Of a stretch of DNA of 64,000 nucleotides, positions 12,299-24,240 are shown in pieces (position 1 is the first letter of the stretch; every line of letters starts with the position of its first letter). A program made the position numbers and the translations under genes. Origin of the DNA: Nymphaea colorata (taxonomy: Eukaryota; Streptophyta; Magnoliopsida; Nymphaeales; Nymphaeaceae). The notes under the pieces are model-generated. The model was given only the letters and a program-made list of their open reading frames with translations. It made no database searches and had not been told where the DNA came from. The stretch covers positions 13,866,854-13,930,853 of the forward strand of contig NC_045147.1 in assembly GCF_008831285.2 (NCBI RefSeq), given 5' to 3'.

Positions 12299-15200
12299 AT
12301 ATATTTGGTTGACTTATCTGAAAATTTAGTTGTGGCATGGGAGGTATATCGGCTGCATTTTATACATGAGGTTGTAGGTCCAAAACCTGCCTCACGTGGG
12401 ACAGACTTTTTTCTTTCCCAAGTAAAATCTATCTTCCTGCCTCCAACTTGATCTATGCTCAAGCTTGGTTAGCCTGAGTTATGATGGTGGTAGCTCAATG
12501 CCAGGTAGAGTTTAAGTGGAGCTTGTGGTGGAAACCTTTTACAACTCATCTCAACTTACACCCGGCTCTGTCCTGCCCTACTTGATCAGAATTGGAACAA
12601 TATAAAATTTGTCAACTTCATTGCTTTAATGGCATTCCTTAGCCATGTTAAGGGGATTCAGCAGTTGTGAAACATGAGAGGAGGGATCAGTGGATCGACA
12701 ATCTGTATGTGCAACAAATATAAAAGTGGATATTAGTTAATGACGGAAAGAATCAAGTAGTAGGTAACAAGAGGGAGGTGCTAGACAAGGCAGTGAAACG
12801 TGGTTAAGAGTCATGTCCACCTCATCTCACATGTACATATACTAACGATCCTCTAGGTTCTTTCCAACACATGGACAGAAAATATCCTTGCCTCTATATG
12901 GAAGAAAATCTAACAGAGATATCTAATTTGACTGGATTTTTAAGAAAGAAGAGAAAAGCGATCAGGGATAGAGTAAAAGATAGTTGCTAAGATTAACTTG
13001 AAGGTATTTATGAAGGAACTAAAATTGCAAGATTAAGTTGGACGAGTATATGCTCACATATCTGTGAGTGGGCATGCTTTTTCTGATGGTTTTTGATGCT
13101 ATACTTGTTTGATGCTTTGTGCTTGTGTACTTTCCTTAGTAGAATAAATAGTATATAATTTATCATATGAAATCATTTCCAGATTATGCATATATGTTGT
13201 GATGACCTTTGAAGCACTGCATTATAAAAAAATGACTCAGCAAGAAGTTGCTCAGGGTTTCCTAAGTTTATGCTCCTTTGTATTTATATTAACAGCTTTT
13301 CATGAAGTTATCAACTGATCTGGGATATGGTCGGATGGCTACTTTTTCAAACACCCTTTTCCGACCCAAAACTAGTTAATTACCTTTTTTGGGTCCTGTA
13401 CTGCTTCCTCTACAAGAAGGAACTAACATGCTGTCACCTTAAGAGTTCTTGGTAAACTAAACTTATTATATGCACATAACAAACTTTGGATTAGATGTAC
13501 TTTATATGTGTATCTAGTGCTACAGTGCTACGTTGAAGGAAAAAACACATATTTTCTTGCTTAGGTTGGTGCAGGGACCAATCCAATTGAAGGGGCAGCA
13601 CTTGGTATGTCGATATTGGAGCGTTTCGCTGACCAGGTGCTCTTGACCATGGCCACAACTCACCATGGTGAACTTAAGACCCTGAAGTACAGGTACCTCG
13701 GTTTTTCCTCTTCTTGAAACTTGTGTTCTTTTCATTGATCATGGAATGTCATGGAGACGAGAAGCATTGGGCACTTCTAGGTCATATTCATGTGAAATTG
13801 TGATGCCTAACTTTAATCAACACAGTTTTCTTTGTAAAAGAATGATACAGATTTCCCTCAAGTAAAATTCAGCTCAAGATCAAACTAGTTGGTGGAAGAG
13901 CTTGTAAGCCCTATGACAGAGAAACTCTAAACAGCAAGTATGATTTTTATTTTCTTTTTCCAGTTTCACTATGATCTTGAAAAAGAAAGCTGGTAATTTA
14001 GGCTGAGGTACAGTAATCTTACGGATATTGCAACTTTAAACTGCTGACCCCCAAAAAAAAAAAAAAATTAGCATCAACAGTGTGGAGCAGATATGCATGT
14101 GATTTTAGAATGCCTTTAAATTGGTTAATTAGAGGCTCTACATTGATAATCTACTTAGTAGATTTCCATTTCAAAAGAAATGTGCTTTAGGCAGCATGAG
14201 TTATTTCTAGTCCTTGGGCTTTGAAATTTGACCTTGTTCAGTATTGGTTTCTATGTTTTTCTATGTTTGCTATTTTTAGTCTAGAAAATATTCTTTGTTT
14301 TACAACATTAGTTAAATCCCCTAACGATATATAGCAGAATCAAGTCAAACCTTGGAAGACCAACCAATGATGGTTTTTTATTGTTTCTCCCTTTTATGCA
14401 ATTACATCAAGTAATGTGCATTTTGATGCAATTTACACAACAAGCATTCATCTTTTGCAAGGCAAATGTTCAACAAAATGAAGGGCTTTGAATTGCTAGT
14501 AACATGCTTTTCTTTTCTTCAGTAATCACAGATTTGAGAATGCATGCGTGGAGTTTGATGAAGAGAACTTAAAACCAACATACAAAATACTTTGGGGTGT
14601 ACCAGGTTTTTTCTTCCTCTTGGCATCTTCCTGGTTTTTGGAGTTTGAGTTACAACTTGGATAGAGAATGTTGTGGAATTTCACTTTTTCCTACTCATGC
14701 ACATGATACCTGTCTTTTTCCTCGATGTTTGATGTAAAATGTAGTTTTATGACTTTAGAATGTCTATCTTGTTTATTAGCATCTGTACATTGTCGAAATC
14801 ATAGTTTTATACGATTTTGCAAGTCCTTGTTTCTTGCGGGTCAGCCAACTCTTATGACATGCTTGTTTCAATGTTTCATGCATGCACTTGCCTTTTTATT
14901 ATTGGAGAATTCTTCTGGATATAATGATGGAACATATTAGGTTTTTCAGGCAGTTGGATTAGGAAAGATATCCTACTTATTTTTTCTACATTAAAATTTC
15001 AAATGATTTCAATATGTAAGCATATATTTAAGTAACTATCTTGAATCATTTTTTCACAGTTGGGTTAAATAAGGCTAGTCCTACAGGCAGGAGATACATT
15101 TGAGCCCTTTTTGGGTAATGTTGACACGGGTGCTCCCCTGAAACAGAGGTGTGCATAGGGCCACCCATGTCATAATTTTGTCAGCCTCTGAGCAATGTTA

Positions 15201-18200
15201 AATGCCTTCTCAGCATTAAATGTGGATGATTGAGGCCTCAGAACCTTTGCTGATCCTGCTTCCATTCAACCCCTGACAATCTATTTTACATGGCCAATAT
15301 TGGAAAAATGGTCTTGAGTTGATAGGTTAATTGCTTGTTGTCATGCTTTCTCCAATCATTTTGCCATGGAAAAATTGTTATATTCCTTTCCTTCTGGTGA
15401 AGTCTTCAGGGACAGTCAATTCAATTTCTGACCACTTTATTACCAGCAGGGGCAGCAGAGTGAAATTGGAGTGCCACTAATTTCTAGTGCAGCCTTCACG
15501 TGCGAGGTTGGCAAAAAATTAATGATTTTGGTGGTGGTTATGAAAAAACAAAGGAAATGATATTATGAAAGTTAAAACATTTAACAACCACGATTGGATC
15601 ATGAAAGGTCAACCTACAGTTTTATTAGGTACAAGTGGGCAATCAAAATCCTAGTCTATCTTATATACAAAGCAAAAATGTTGGTTGAGAACTTGTATAC
15701 AAATGGATATATGAAATGGCCAACTTGCTGAAATGTGGTGGTTGTATAGTACCCTCTCGTGCTGATTTTTCTTTTCTTATTTGCTATTTCAGTTGGCTTC
15801 ATAGAGGCATTTCAGTTACTTGATGGTAGTTTGGCTTGTTTATCTCCTGTCTTCTGGACGTGCACACAATGGTTAAGTCTCAGCTTTACATGGGGTATGA
15901 TACGTGTTCTAATCTGCAGAAGTTTGTATTTCAGGACGTTCAAATGCAATTAATATTGCTGAACGGTTAGGGCTAGCTCCTTCCATCATAGATGATGCTC
16001 GCATCATATATGGATCTGCTAGTGCAGAAATCAATGAGGTGATGGTAATTTGCTTCAACAGGTTGACTAGCTTTAGATTTGTGCTGTGCACTTGCTTTAT
16101 TTTCTAATTCCCGGAGGTTACTGGGAGGCTTCAGAGTGTCCTTTCGGCATACAGGTCTCAAAATCTATGGAGTCGCTGAGTAGGGCTCTTATGAGTGAGA
16201 TCAGTTATGTGGTCTAATCACAGGACTATCAAATGGCTTACCATGGAAAAACCTATTTTTCATTCACATGTTGCAAATTTAATAGCTAATATCATTGCCT
16301 GCAATTTTGTGGGAAGGTTTCCCTTTGAAAATTTATTTTTCTTTTTTGAAAAATTCAAGAAACCAAAAATTCAAAGAAAGGATTAACAGAAAAATAATGA
16401 GATCATAAATTTTGTACTATTCTCATGCAAAAATATTGACAAAGGTTTGCAAGATCCTATTGATTTTAAAAAACAAAAATTATACACTTCAAATAATTAA
16501 CTTTTTAAGGAAAAAAAAATCACGATAGTACTAAAACAATATTGCAATATTATCATGATATCCATTTCTTGTGATATTTAAAAATATGTCGATATTTTTT
16601 CATTAGGATAACATTTGGAGATTGCTGACCTTGATATAGGGTGGAGGTGCAGACTGTGACATATTGGTAGATAGTCTGATACTATCATTAGTACCAAATA
16701 TTTCTTACATGCATGCAGATTTTCATGCTTGAAGCCTTCAACACAATTTTGTGCCTAGCTGAAGCACATTTTCGAACATTTGGGGAATACTGTTGATCCG
16801 CTAATAATTGATATTTGAACCTAAAGTGTGTCGCTTCATCTTGCTGCAGGTTATAATTGACTTGGAAAGATACAAACAAGAGTTTCAACAGCATGTTGGT
16901 GAAGCCCGGAAGAATCTGAGGTAGAAATTTGTTTCTGTTTGGAAGCTTTGCTTCTGTTAATAGGCTTGTGAAACAAGAGCCCGTATACCTCTAGATTTTG
17001 GTAATGGTATTGTGCATTTATGGTAGTGCACATCGGTGAATTATTTCTACACTACATGTTTGAGAACAAATTGTTTGGCCTTTTGATCAAATGATTTGAG
17101 ACAAAGCACAAAAACCATTTTCTCGATGGGAAACTAATCCTTAAAGATAGTTGATGCTTTAAGCCAAAAAGATTGACCATGTTGACATGCAGCTACAAGA
17201 CATATATGATGTCCTTTTGTTCCCTTTGTTTATGCCTTTAATCTTCTAATAGTTGATATACTAGAAGACTGTTTAATCATTAGAGAAAATTATCTTTGTA
17301 AGAAAAAGTTCATATAGGCTAGATGCTTTTCATATTGTAGGCTTGCGATAGAGCTTCACGAAATGCTGCTGGAGGCAAGGCAAAAAATAAATAAACACCG
17401 GGCGATCCAGAGGTTCAAAAAGATGCAAGAGATCTATGAGGTTGCAAGAGAGGCACGATCTACCTTGCAGAAAAAATTGCGAGATTTTCGCGCTTCTAAA
17501 AATGAAGTTTCTAAAGTCCGGACTGGGGCATTTAAAACAGAACCAGATGAGAGTCAAGGAGGACCATTACCAGGTATTATTTTCAGGATTTCTTGTATAA
17601 TTCACAATTTATTATTTGCTTAAAAAGACTTCATTGACGTGTAAATAATCAATATGTGCTTAGACAGATACATCATAATATCATATGATATTGCAAAATT
17701 CTCTTTTTGCTAATTTTGTAGGGAAACCAAATGGATCCCCAGCAAAGGCCAGAGAGTTTAATGAAGGTTCGAAGCTGATATTACCTGGTAGTATTACCTT
17801 ACATTTTTTTCATGGTATTGCATAAAAGTGATAAGAAACTGTTCCTCTTTAACTGCACTCTTGCAATGGAGTTTTGTAGGGAAACAAGACGAATCCGCAG
17901 CAAAGGCCAAAAAGCCTAACGAAGATTCGAAGCTGATGCTGCCTGGTAATATTGCCTTACATTCTTTTCATGGTATTGCACAAAAATGATTAAAATATTA
18001 TTAATCCTTTACTGCACTCTGGCAATGGAGAAACAAGAGCCTGACATGATTCATTATTTTTGTAGGAACGCAGAACAGAGTTCCCGAAATTGGTGCAATG
18101 GTTTATGTGCTCTCACTTGCTAGGAAAATGAAAGTTCTTAAAGTAGATGCTTCCAAGGCGGAAGTTGTCGTTCAAGCTAGCAATATGAAGTTGAAACTAA

Positions 18201-18223
18201 GACTAAGTGACATAACCTTTTGA
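2099..18223 (+). CDS. MUTS2: MutS2-family DNA mismatch-repair ATPase, 3' part of gene (12 exons)
   Basis: The exons are 2099-2182, 2309-2456, 9682-9809, 11688-11735, 13565-13692, 14523-14605, 15935-16038, 16850-16920, 17341-17573, 17722-17787, 17880-17945 and 18066-18223. All junctions are GT-AG, and the join is one 1317-bp frame (438 codons plus stop). Exon 2 carries the MutS Walker A loop [10 protein letters not shown]. Exon 4 carries Walker B (SLVLLDE), followed in exon 5 by GAGTNPIEG and then ATTHHGELK. Exons 7-9 are rich in charged residues, like the coiled-coil MutS2 linker. The C terminus ends soon after a beta-rich KOW-like stretch, and I see no Smr nuclease domain, so this looks like the plant MutS2 form lacking Smr. 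In MutS2 families this ATPase drives dimer clamping on branched DNA; in plants it may act in an organelle. The N-terminal domains and start lie upstream of the window. Introns are large (up to 7.2 kb) and hold transposons. One 66-bp exon is duplicated. Confidence 0.93.
2674..3070. mobile_element. Non-autonomous hAT-like element (MITE) with 8-bp target duplication
   Basis: The element starts CTATGTCACAC and ends GTGTGACATAG, an 11-bp perfect terminal inverted repeat. It is flanked by a direct 8-bp duplication, CCAGTAAC, at 2666-2673 and 3071-3078. Its 397 bp have no coding capacity, and both ends are rich in GTGTC/GACAC motifs. An 8-bp duplication with short inverted ends is the signature of hAT-superfamily transposition. 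It sits inside the MutS2 intron, about 120 bp upstream of the Copia insertion. Confidence 0.82.
3193..3422 (+). repeat. 5' LTR of Copia element
   Basis: 230 bp, TG...CA ends. Compared by eye with the 3' LTR it differs at two bases (the T/A in the stretch before TATGTAAAGG and a C/T near the 3' end) and by one extra T in the run before AGTCTAATG. This near identity means a recent insertion. Confidence 0.95.
3814..3955. repeat. Two TA-dinucleotide microsatellites in the Copia leader
   Basis: Runs of TA at about 3814-3849 and 3911-3955 flank a short unique piece in the untranslated leader between primer-binding site and gag. The leader also has direct repeats of a GACGTTCAGATCTGA-like unit between 3630 and 3715. 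Confidence 0.9.
4106..8302 (+). pseudogene. Copia gag-pol polyprotein, interrupted by six in-frame stops
   Basis: One reading frame runs from about 4106 to the TGA at 8300-8302 with no internal frameshift. It is broken by stops at 4286 (TGA), 5528 (TAG), 6905 (TGA), 7043 (TGA), 7280 (TAG) and 7934 (TAA). In order it encodes a UBN2-type gag core, an RG-rich linker, a CCHC zinc knuckle (near 4834-4880), an aspartic protease with DSGAS (near 5155), the integrase HHCC and DDE regions (5533-6100), a reverse transcriptase with YVDD (near 7352) and an RNase H ending near 8290. A possible initiator ATG at 4068 is in another frame and meets a TAG after 12 codons, so the gag start is also damaged. The copy is non-functional unless supplied in trans. 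Confidence 0.93.
8310..8538 (+). repeat. 3' LTR of Copia element
   Basis: 229 bp, preceded by the purine tract GAGGGGGAG and followed by the target duplication AGATT. Nearly identical to the 5' LTR: two substitutions and one single-base indel seen by eye. Confidence 0.95.
11817..12457. repeat. Tandem duplication of ~310-bp unit in MutS2 intron
   Basis: Two diverged direct copies. The first runs from about 11817 to 12121 and the second from about 12122 to 12457. Both open with a CTGGTTTAGCATGCTT block, continue with TCTTGATTGAATAAATGAG and GTTGTGGCATGGGAGGTATA, and close with TTGCCTCCAACTTGA or a near match. The second copy gained a TA microsatellite at 12252-12302. No coding capacity is seen. 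The unit may be a transposon fragment, but no terminal repeats are visible. Confidence 0.85.
17722..18037 (+). repeat. Tandem exon-plus-intron duplication in MutS2
   Basis: Exons 17722-17787 and 17880-17945 are both exactly 66 bp and both phase 1. They encode related 22-residue segments: [10 protein letters not shown]...LILPG and [10 protein letters not shown]...LMLPG. The introns that follow are also related: both open with GTARTATTRCCTTACATT, carry TCATGGTATTGCA and end near TGCACTCTKGCAATGGAG. The duplicated unit is thus about 158 bp and covers exon and intron. The second intron contains AGAAACAAGAGCC right after the GCAATGG block, which resembles the start of the exon and may be the stub of a third unit. 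Confidence 0.88.
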
Positions 18224-18332
18224 AGCCATGACCAGAATCTCACAAGTTGATCGATGCATGGAAAAAGGAATGATTTTAATGTCGTGTCAATTCTTTATGC
18301 AAATATAAAAATAAATGGGCTATTTTGCAAAA

Positions 18333-18376
<44 letters not shown>

Positions 18377-19139
18377 CTCTAACAAATTTGGAGAAGCTTC
18401 CCACTCTTGGACCTTGATATGCTTCTGGTCGGAAAAAGTGCTCGAGGCCTGCATGGATTTTGACATTGCGGGAATGGAGCGTGTATAAGCCTGCGCGCTG
18501 GGCCATGTTCCTATTGGACTTTTGGAGGGCGCGTCCTGAATTGGCTGGGTTGGGAACTGTTGGCCTTTAGTATCTACTTTTTCTCCACCCCCAGTTTTGA
18601 TGAAGCTGGGATGGATTTCAAAATTTTGAATGTTATTTCTTGGTCTACAGTGGATTTCCAAGGGATCAAACTTGCCCTATGGAGTGCCATAGAACGGTTC
18701 CAGGAGCAGAGAGAGTGGTCTCGGGGGTTTATGCCGCCGGACAAACAACAAAGTCTCTCAACTTCTGGTGTGGTTTCCCATAGAAAAGAAAAAAAGTGCA
18801 ACCTCTTTTCCAGTTGTCCAGTGTCATGAATTGGGATTTTGATTTTTGTACTCTTCCAAAATGCATACGAGGAATCATTAACATTTAAATGATTTGCACT
18901 CAGTAAAACAAAATAATTTCAACGCCACTTCATGGTGAGCGCAAGCATGTAAGCTAGTTATGAAAAACTCGGAAAGGAAAGATGCAATCGTTTCTCTTTG
19001 CTCCTACTGCTAAAACCTTGTTCAGAGATATGGCACTTAAGCATTATCATTTTACAAGATGTCTGGCAGTTATTCTAGAACTTGCTTGATGAGTCATTTT
19101 CCTATATGATGAAGATGAGGAAGGTCGCATGCCTGCAGA
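18224..19139. other. Spacer between MutS2 and the convergent WAT1-like gene
   Basis: This holds the 3' UTRs of the two convergent genes. A TC microsatellite runs at about 18334-18374. I see no other gene; the ORFs at 18276-18829 overlap on both strands, are not family-like and arise partly from the TC repeat. Confidence 0.7.
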
Positions 19140-22100
19140 TCATTTGATCACCGCAACAGGGTCATTTGGTTTGCAGTCGGTGCTACAAAAGCTCGACGTT
19201 TTGCTTTCAGTGACTTCTTTGTTGGCCATTTCTTCGTCAATACCAACCTTGGTATCACTGCTCTTGCCCCATAGTACACAGTAAAGGCCAATGATGATGA
19301 TGATGGCGCCAACGAGACTGCAATCGGCAAAGCAGGATTCTGTCAAGATTCATGGTTTCATGGAATAATAAGCCAAAAACTCATCTGTACAGCTCTTTCT
19401 CTCTCTCATGGCCCCTAAATGCATACCTGCCCAAGGGAAGCTGCTCTGCAAAAAGAAGAAACGATAGCAGGCCTATAACCATAAAGAGAAGAGGTTGGAA
19501 GGCAGATACAAAAACAGGCCCTCTCTTGCTTATACACCATGTTTGCACGTAATATACAACAATTGACATTATGGTTCCCTGCACTCAGAAATATCATCTT
19601 CATCACAATCACAAGCAGGCTATATGAGAACAACGCTTAGGTGCTGAAGTTGGATACTCACACAGTATATAATTGTTATAAGTTGCAGGTTCCAACTTAA
19701 TCTCCATGCTGAAGAATGCCTTTCAAACGCCAGAGCAACGACTAGTGCTTGCAGTGATGAAAAGGAACAGACCAAGGCAGTCATAGACAATGGTGCAGGA
19801 AACTCCTTGTAGATTGCAGCCTGGATAACAAGGGCCATGACGGACTTCAGTAACTCCAATTCCAAAAATTTGTTTTTCAGTAAGAAAAGAACTTATGCGA
19901 CATGATTAGGCCCCTGAAACCCCCGTGGTCTGTTGGCAAACTTTATGGGCCAACATCGGCCCAAGGTTTGTTGATTTACTGGTTAGGGTGTTCAAAAAAG
20001 ATAACCTGTAAATATGTAAATATGACAAAGTTAAAGGAAATCCACAAGTCCCACAATTTGCATCCCCTGTCACAAGGTTAAAGATGAGATTCCTTTTCCA
20101 ATGAGCAAGGGACCTTCATGGTGTTAACACTGAAGGCCTGCTAATGTGCAGTCTCTTTCATTTGGGATAGAAGGGGCTACGGGGGGGCCGCAGACATGCT
20201 TGGCACATGCTAAATTAACAGGGAAAGAACATACTGCATTTGGGATTGAAGTACCCACCTGAAATATAAGATATGAACTGAAGGCAATGTAACTAGTGGT
20301 GAGGAGAGCTGAACCCTTGAACCAATCATGCCTCTGGCTTACTGGGGTTGCTCTATAAATATTGAACATTGAAATCTGAAATCCCTTAAACACAACTCCT
20401 TTCCAAAATGTAAAAATCAGTGCGCCTCCTATGCAGACCAGAGTGCCGAAAACTTTAGCTTGCCCATGAAGATTTTGAATGCATACTTTCTCCATTCTGA
20501 GTATAAAAAGATCACTACAGTCAGTCTGGCCCCATATCTGCGACTTCTGTTAAGGAACGTAGCGTTCAATATCAACTTAAGTAAATATTATTCCAGTGCA
20601 GCCACTTATTGATCTTGGGTGCATGTGTTTGACATAGTTTTCTATTCAATATTGTCTTATGACAGATGTACCTTTCCATTACCACAATCTGCTATCTCTT
20701 CTTCGTAGGCAAAGAAAAGATTGTCAATCCCGGTTTGGTACCTTTTGTGTTTAAGATGCTTGGCCTCCATCATTGACTTATGCAACACAGTGGACCTATT
20801 AATCATATCAGAATAGGGCACCGGTTTTAAGGTATCAATGTTCAGTATTGTCTTAATTTGAAGGTTACATTTTCCACATACTGCAACAGCTAATGCTCTG
20901 AGTGCAGTCTCTGATTAATATGGTTTGCATTAGATATTACACTGTGAAAGATCTAACATACCATACTAAACTAATTCAGGGAAAGGAAATTTGAAAGTAT
21001 GTGACCTGAATAAGACTGCCATGACAAAAGTAACTGCGGGGATGAGGTTGTTCAAGGCAGATGCTACAGTTGGAGTGGCATAGCGGAGGCCAGCATAGTG
21101 GACATTTTGTTGGAAAGTGATCCCAATAAGAGCAAGAAATGATAGCTTCATCGCAGTTGAAATTGTGAGCCGCGGACGCCGTTCCCTGCATGATTCTCCG
21201 CATATGAAACCAAGTTCAAAGTTCAAACTACTAAATGGAAGTATATCTTGGGAGCACTGCTCTACCTTCAAGGCTTCAACAAGTATAAATAATTATGAGT
21301 AGAAGTCTACTTGAGATATTTTACTCCTTATCGTTTTACTAGCAGCTTTTCATCTTCTTGGTGAAAATCCATCTCATGACCTGGCTATTGTTTTGACAGA
21401 AAATTTTGAATGAATTTGTACTGGAAACTTGAGAAGCAAAGAAGGATAAAACGTTTTGTGTCAAATTTATCTAAAAAATCTCATGTAAAGAAAGAGAAAA
21501 AGTTTGGTTTAATGGAGGAACATGTGCTGAAGAAATCCCGCAAGATGCTGCCTTGGCACCAGCACTAGATGATACGCTGCCGTCAAGAGTCACATGGAAC
21601 TGTTTGGCCACTTTTTGATGGATTCTTGGGTTGTTTTCAGAGTACACTTTTTCTTCTTTTCGTAAGATAATTCAAGTTCATGTATAAAGTGTTCGTAGTT
21701 TAAAGCAGTAAATAGTTTTGGCTGTTGTTACACGTGTAAACCATGTCCTTAAAACTATTTACTGTTTTAAAGTATAAAAAATATATATATATATAAAACC
21801 TAATCCGTTTGTTAAAAGCGCCGTATAAACCATTGCTAATACTCCTGTGGAGACTATATTCGGCAATATATTCACCAAAAATTCCTCAGTCTGATGAATT
21901 CGTAAACCTTTTTTTTTTTCTCTATTTTTGAAATAATTGCTCATTTTTATGAAACTTTATTTCAGATTATAAAGCTGGCATCTGTAAAAAAGGATCGATT
22001 GCTTCCTGAACGAACAAATTCCTTCATGTGATTGGTGAGAACCAGTTTTAGACTTTGTGCATCGTTCTCTGAGAAACGACTTTATGTTTAGCGGATAAAA

Positions 22101-23668
22101 ATGAGTTAATTTTTATATTTTATTTGGTTAGCATGATTTTGGACTTACTCTTTCTCTCTGGTTCCGGAATTTATGTTGCATAAATTCTTCTTGAACTTTA
22201 TTCTAAGTTGACATCGATGCTAACGGTGCTGATTAATTAACACTGTGGAAGATATAAGAATTTCGAAATGCTTTTTTTTTTCTTTTGAATATTTTGCAAA
22301 AGGCGATTGGATATTTTGGTTATTACGGGAAGCTGAGCTGATAGTGTAGGTTTGGTAAACATGGGTTAAACCGTTATAAATATCGTTTTCAGGTTTTAAA
22401 CAGTGAGGTTTTTTTTATCACGTCGTGAATTTACAAAAAAAGAAAATATATTAAATTTTAAAAAATGTAAAAAAATCTAAAAGATAAAAAAATAAAATAA
22501 ATAAGAAACTAATAAGACAACATCAAAAGATGAGCAACAACTAAAAATTAAAAAAATTTAAATAAGCAATCTGACATTAAAAAACATGAAAAAACACCTG
22601 ACATTAAAAAAAAAAAAGAAAAAGGGAAAAAATGGGGAAATTGTGTTTTTTTTTTTTGTTTAAGATTTAGAAAAAACCGGCGTTTTTTTACCATTTTTTT
22701 GGCCAACTTATTTTTCAAGTGTTTAACGTGTTCTTAAAAAAAGAGACACACATTTTTTTTGTAACTATGCTTAAAACTGATTAAAATGACGTTGATCTGG
22801 ATTCATTCAACAAGGAGGACCTGAAGTTGCGACAAATAAAAACTAGTATTGTTATAATTATAAAAATTAATGTTATTATAATTATAAAATTAATATTTTT
22901 ATTATCATCATCATATTATCATACCACTTTCTAGATTTCGTAGTTCCAAAATCACCTGGGTGATCCATTTGACACAGTATAGGGCTTTTCACATTGCTTG
23001 CTGTAACCATATTCAAAACAAATCCGACTCAAGGTGTGTCTAATTGATTCATATCCGATCCAATCTCGCTCCTACATGTTCCATCCCTGGTGCTCAATAT
23101 TTACAGGGGAGATAATGCATCATTATAAAAGCTTATAGGCCTGTCTTTGATAGCCGCCTCAGATCTTAGACTAGTATTGCTGTGAAACCAAGTGTTTAAA
23201 CAAAGTGGATTTCAAATCATGGATGAATCCAAAAAACTAACTCGGAAAGCACAAGGGATTCATAGATCTGAGACCCGAGGTAATCAAATATAACCATAAA
23301 CTAATGAGAACAGCAACTGTTCCATGAATATGCAGAACACACACTGTTATAGTACTGTAACATGAATTTGCCTCAATCTTTGATACAGATTCATGAATAG
23401 TTTGTTACTGTTTGCATTGCAAAAGCAAAATAAATCGATTAGAGAAAAAAACTTACCTCTCATGATAGTAAGCAAATGGTCCTAGAATCGACATGGCGAT
23501 AATGTGGCGATACACGACGAATACAAAGATGCTCATCCCCTCATCTAAGGCAGCTTTGCAAAGAAAATTGGAGCCAACATAGGCTAATTGCAGGCACACC
23601 ATGGCCAGATACGGGATGGCACTTTGCTTCATGGTGGAGGTCCGCTCCTTCCCCTTCAAGAAAGGCAA
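19140..23668 (-). CDS. WAT1-related / nodulin MtN21-type EamA transporter (6 exons)
   Basis: Transcript order on the - strand: 23668-23457, 21185-21006, 20496-20259, 19820-19662, 19578-19427 and 19317-19140, all with GT-AG introns. The join is 1119 bp, giving 372 aa, close to the usual 360-390. Family blocks seen are YLAMVCLQLAYVGSNF at the start, TISTAMKLSFLALIGITF, QNVHYAGLRYATPTVASAL, GTLVCIGGALIFTFWKG, WCISKRGPVFVSAFQP and GAIIIIIGLYCVLWGKS, which place about ten membrane helices in two EamA repeats. An internal ATG at 23632 would give 360 aa and also fits. Relatives are vacuolar or plasma-membrane carriers for auxin or amino acids; the substrate here cannot be read from sequence. The tail after the last helix is hydrophilic and cytosolic by analogy. 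The gene is convergent with MutS2. Confidence 0.93.
23137..23294. mobile_element. Probable MITE with imperfect inverted ends
   Basis: The left side TTTGATAGCCGCCTCAGATCT and the right side, read in reverse complement as TTTGATTACCTCGGGTCTCAG, form an imperfect inverted repeat around a 100-bp middle. The motif resembles the ends of the element at 52423-52612. No clear target duplication was found. It lies upstream of the first intron's 3' side, about 160 bp from exon 1 of the WAT1-like gene, inside its first intron. Confidence 0.45.
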
Positions 23669-24195
23669 CAGGCTTTAGTAATTGAGGTACCAAGTCTCCT
23701 GAGCTACCGTGTCCTTTTATTCTTGCACCCACCATTAAAGCCTCTAACAAGCATCTTACGCAAACATTAGACATGAAAAATTGTGGTCTCAATAATGAAA
23801 AGAATCATGCCGAGGAACAAAAATCCACTCAAATCCAAGTGGGCAGATATAACATGTGATGAGATACCCAAGCATTTTTTATGGCTTGAGATTTTCCACT
23901 TTCCACCGTACCTTCAGATTGGATATGTTCATGGAACGAATCAGCTTATTCAATCACAAATGATCTAAACCCAATTGAAATATGAACCTGTTCATTCGTT
24001 CCCCTACAAGTTAGATCCAGATTTCATTCTGAACCAATTCATCCAATTCATCACCCCTGATTGAAGTCTAGATCTGGATTCATAAAATTGATGATATATG
24101 TAGGATTTGGTATCCCAACTTGATGTACACCTTACTTTTTTCAACCTCAGTTATAAGAGAGTGCCCCTGTTTATAAGCCATATAGCTATGTCAAC

Positions 24196-24240
24196 AGGGG
24201 GCGGAGCCAGGATTTTTTTCCAGGGGCGGGCCAAACCGTC
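24196..24240. repeat. GGGGCGGAGYCAGG repeat fragment, copy 1
   Basis: A GGGGGCGGAGCCAGGA stretch is followed by T-rich DNA and CAGGGGCGGGCCAAA. The same two blocks with the same spacing recur at 25898-25942, and the reverse-complement core GGCTCCGCCCC occurs near 29020. This is a dispersed repeat, probably the end of a degenerate transposon; its full borders are not visible. Confidence 0.6.

Noticed and set aside
18320-18661. 113-codon - strand ORF ending in RERERE repeats
   Set aside because: Its C-terminal part is translation of the TC microsatellite, the rest is unlike any family, and it overlaps competing ORFs on both strands.
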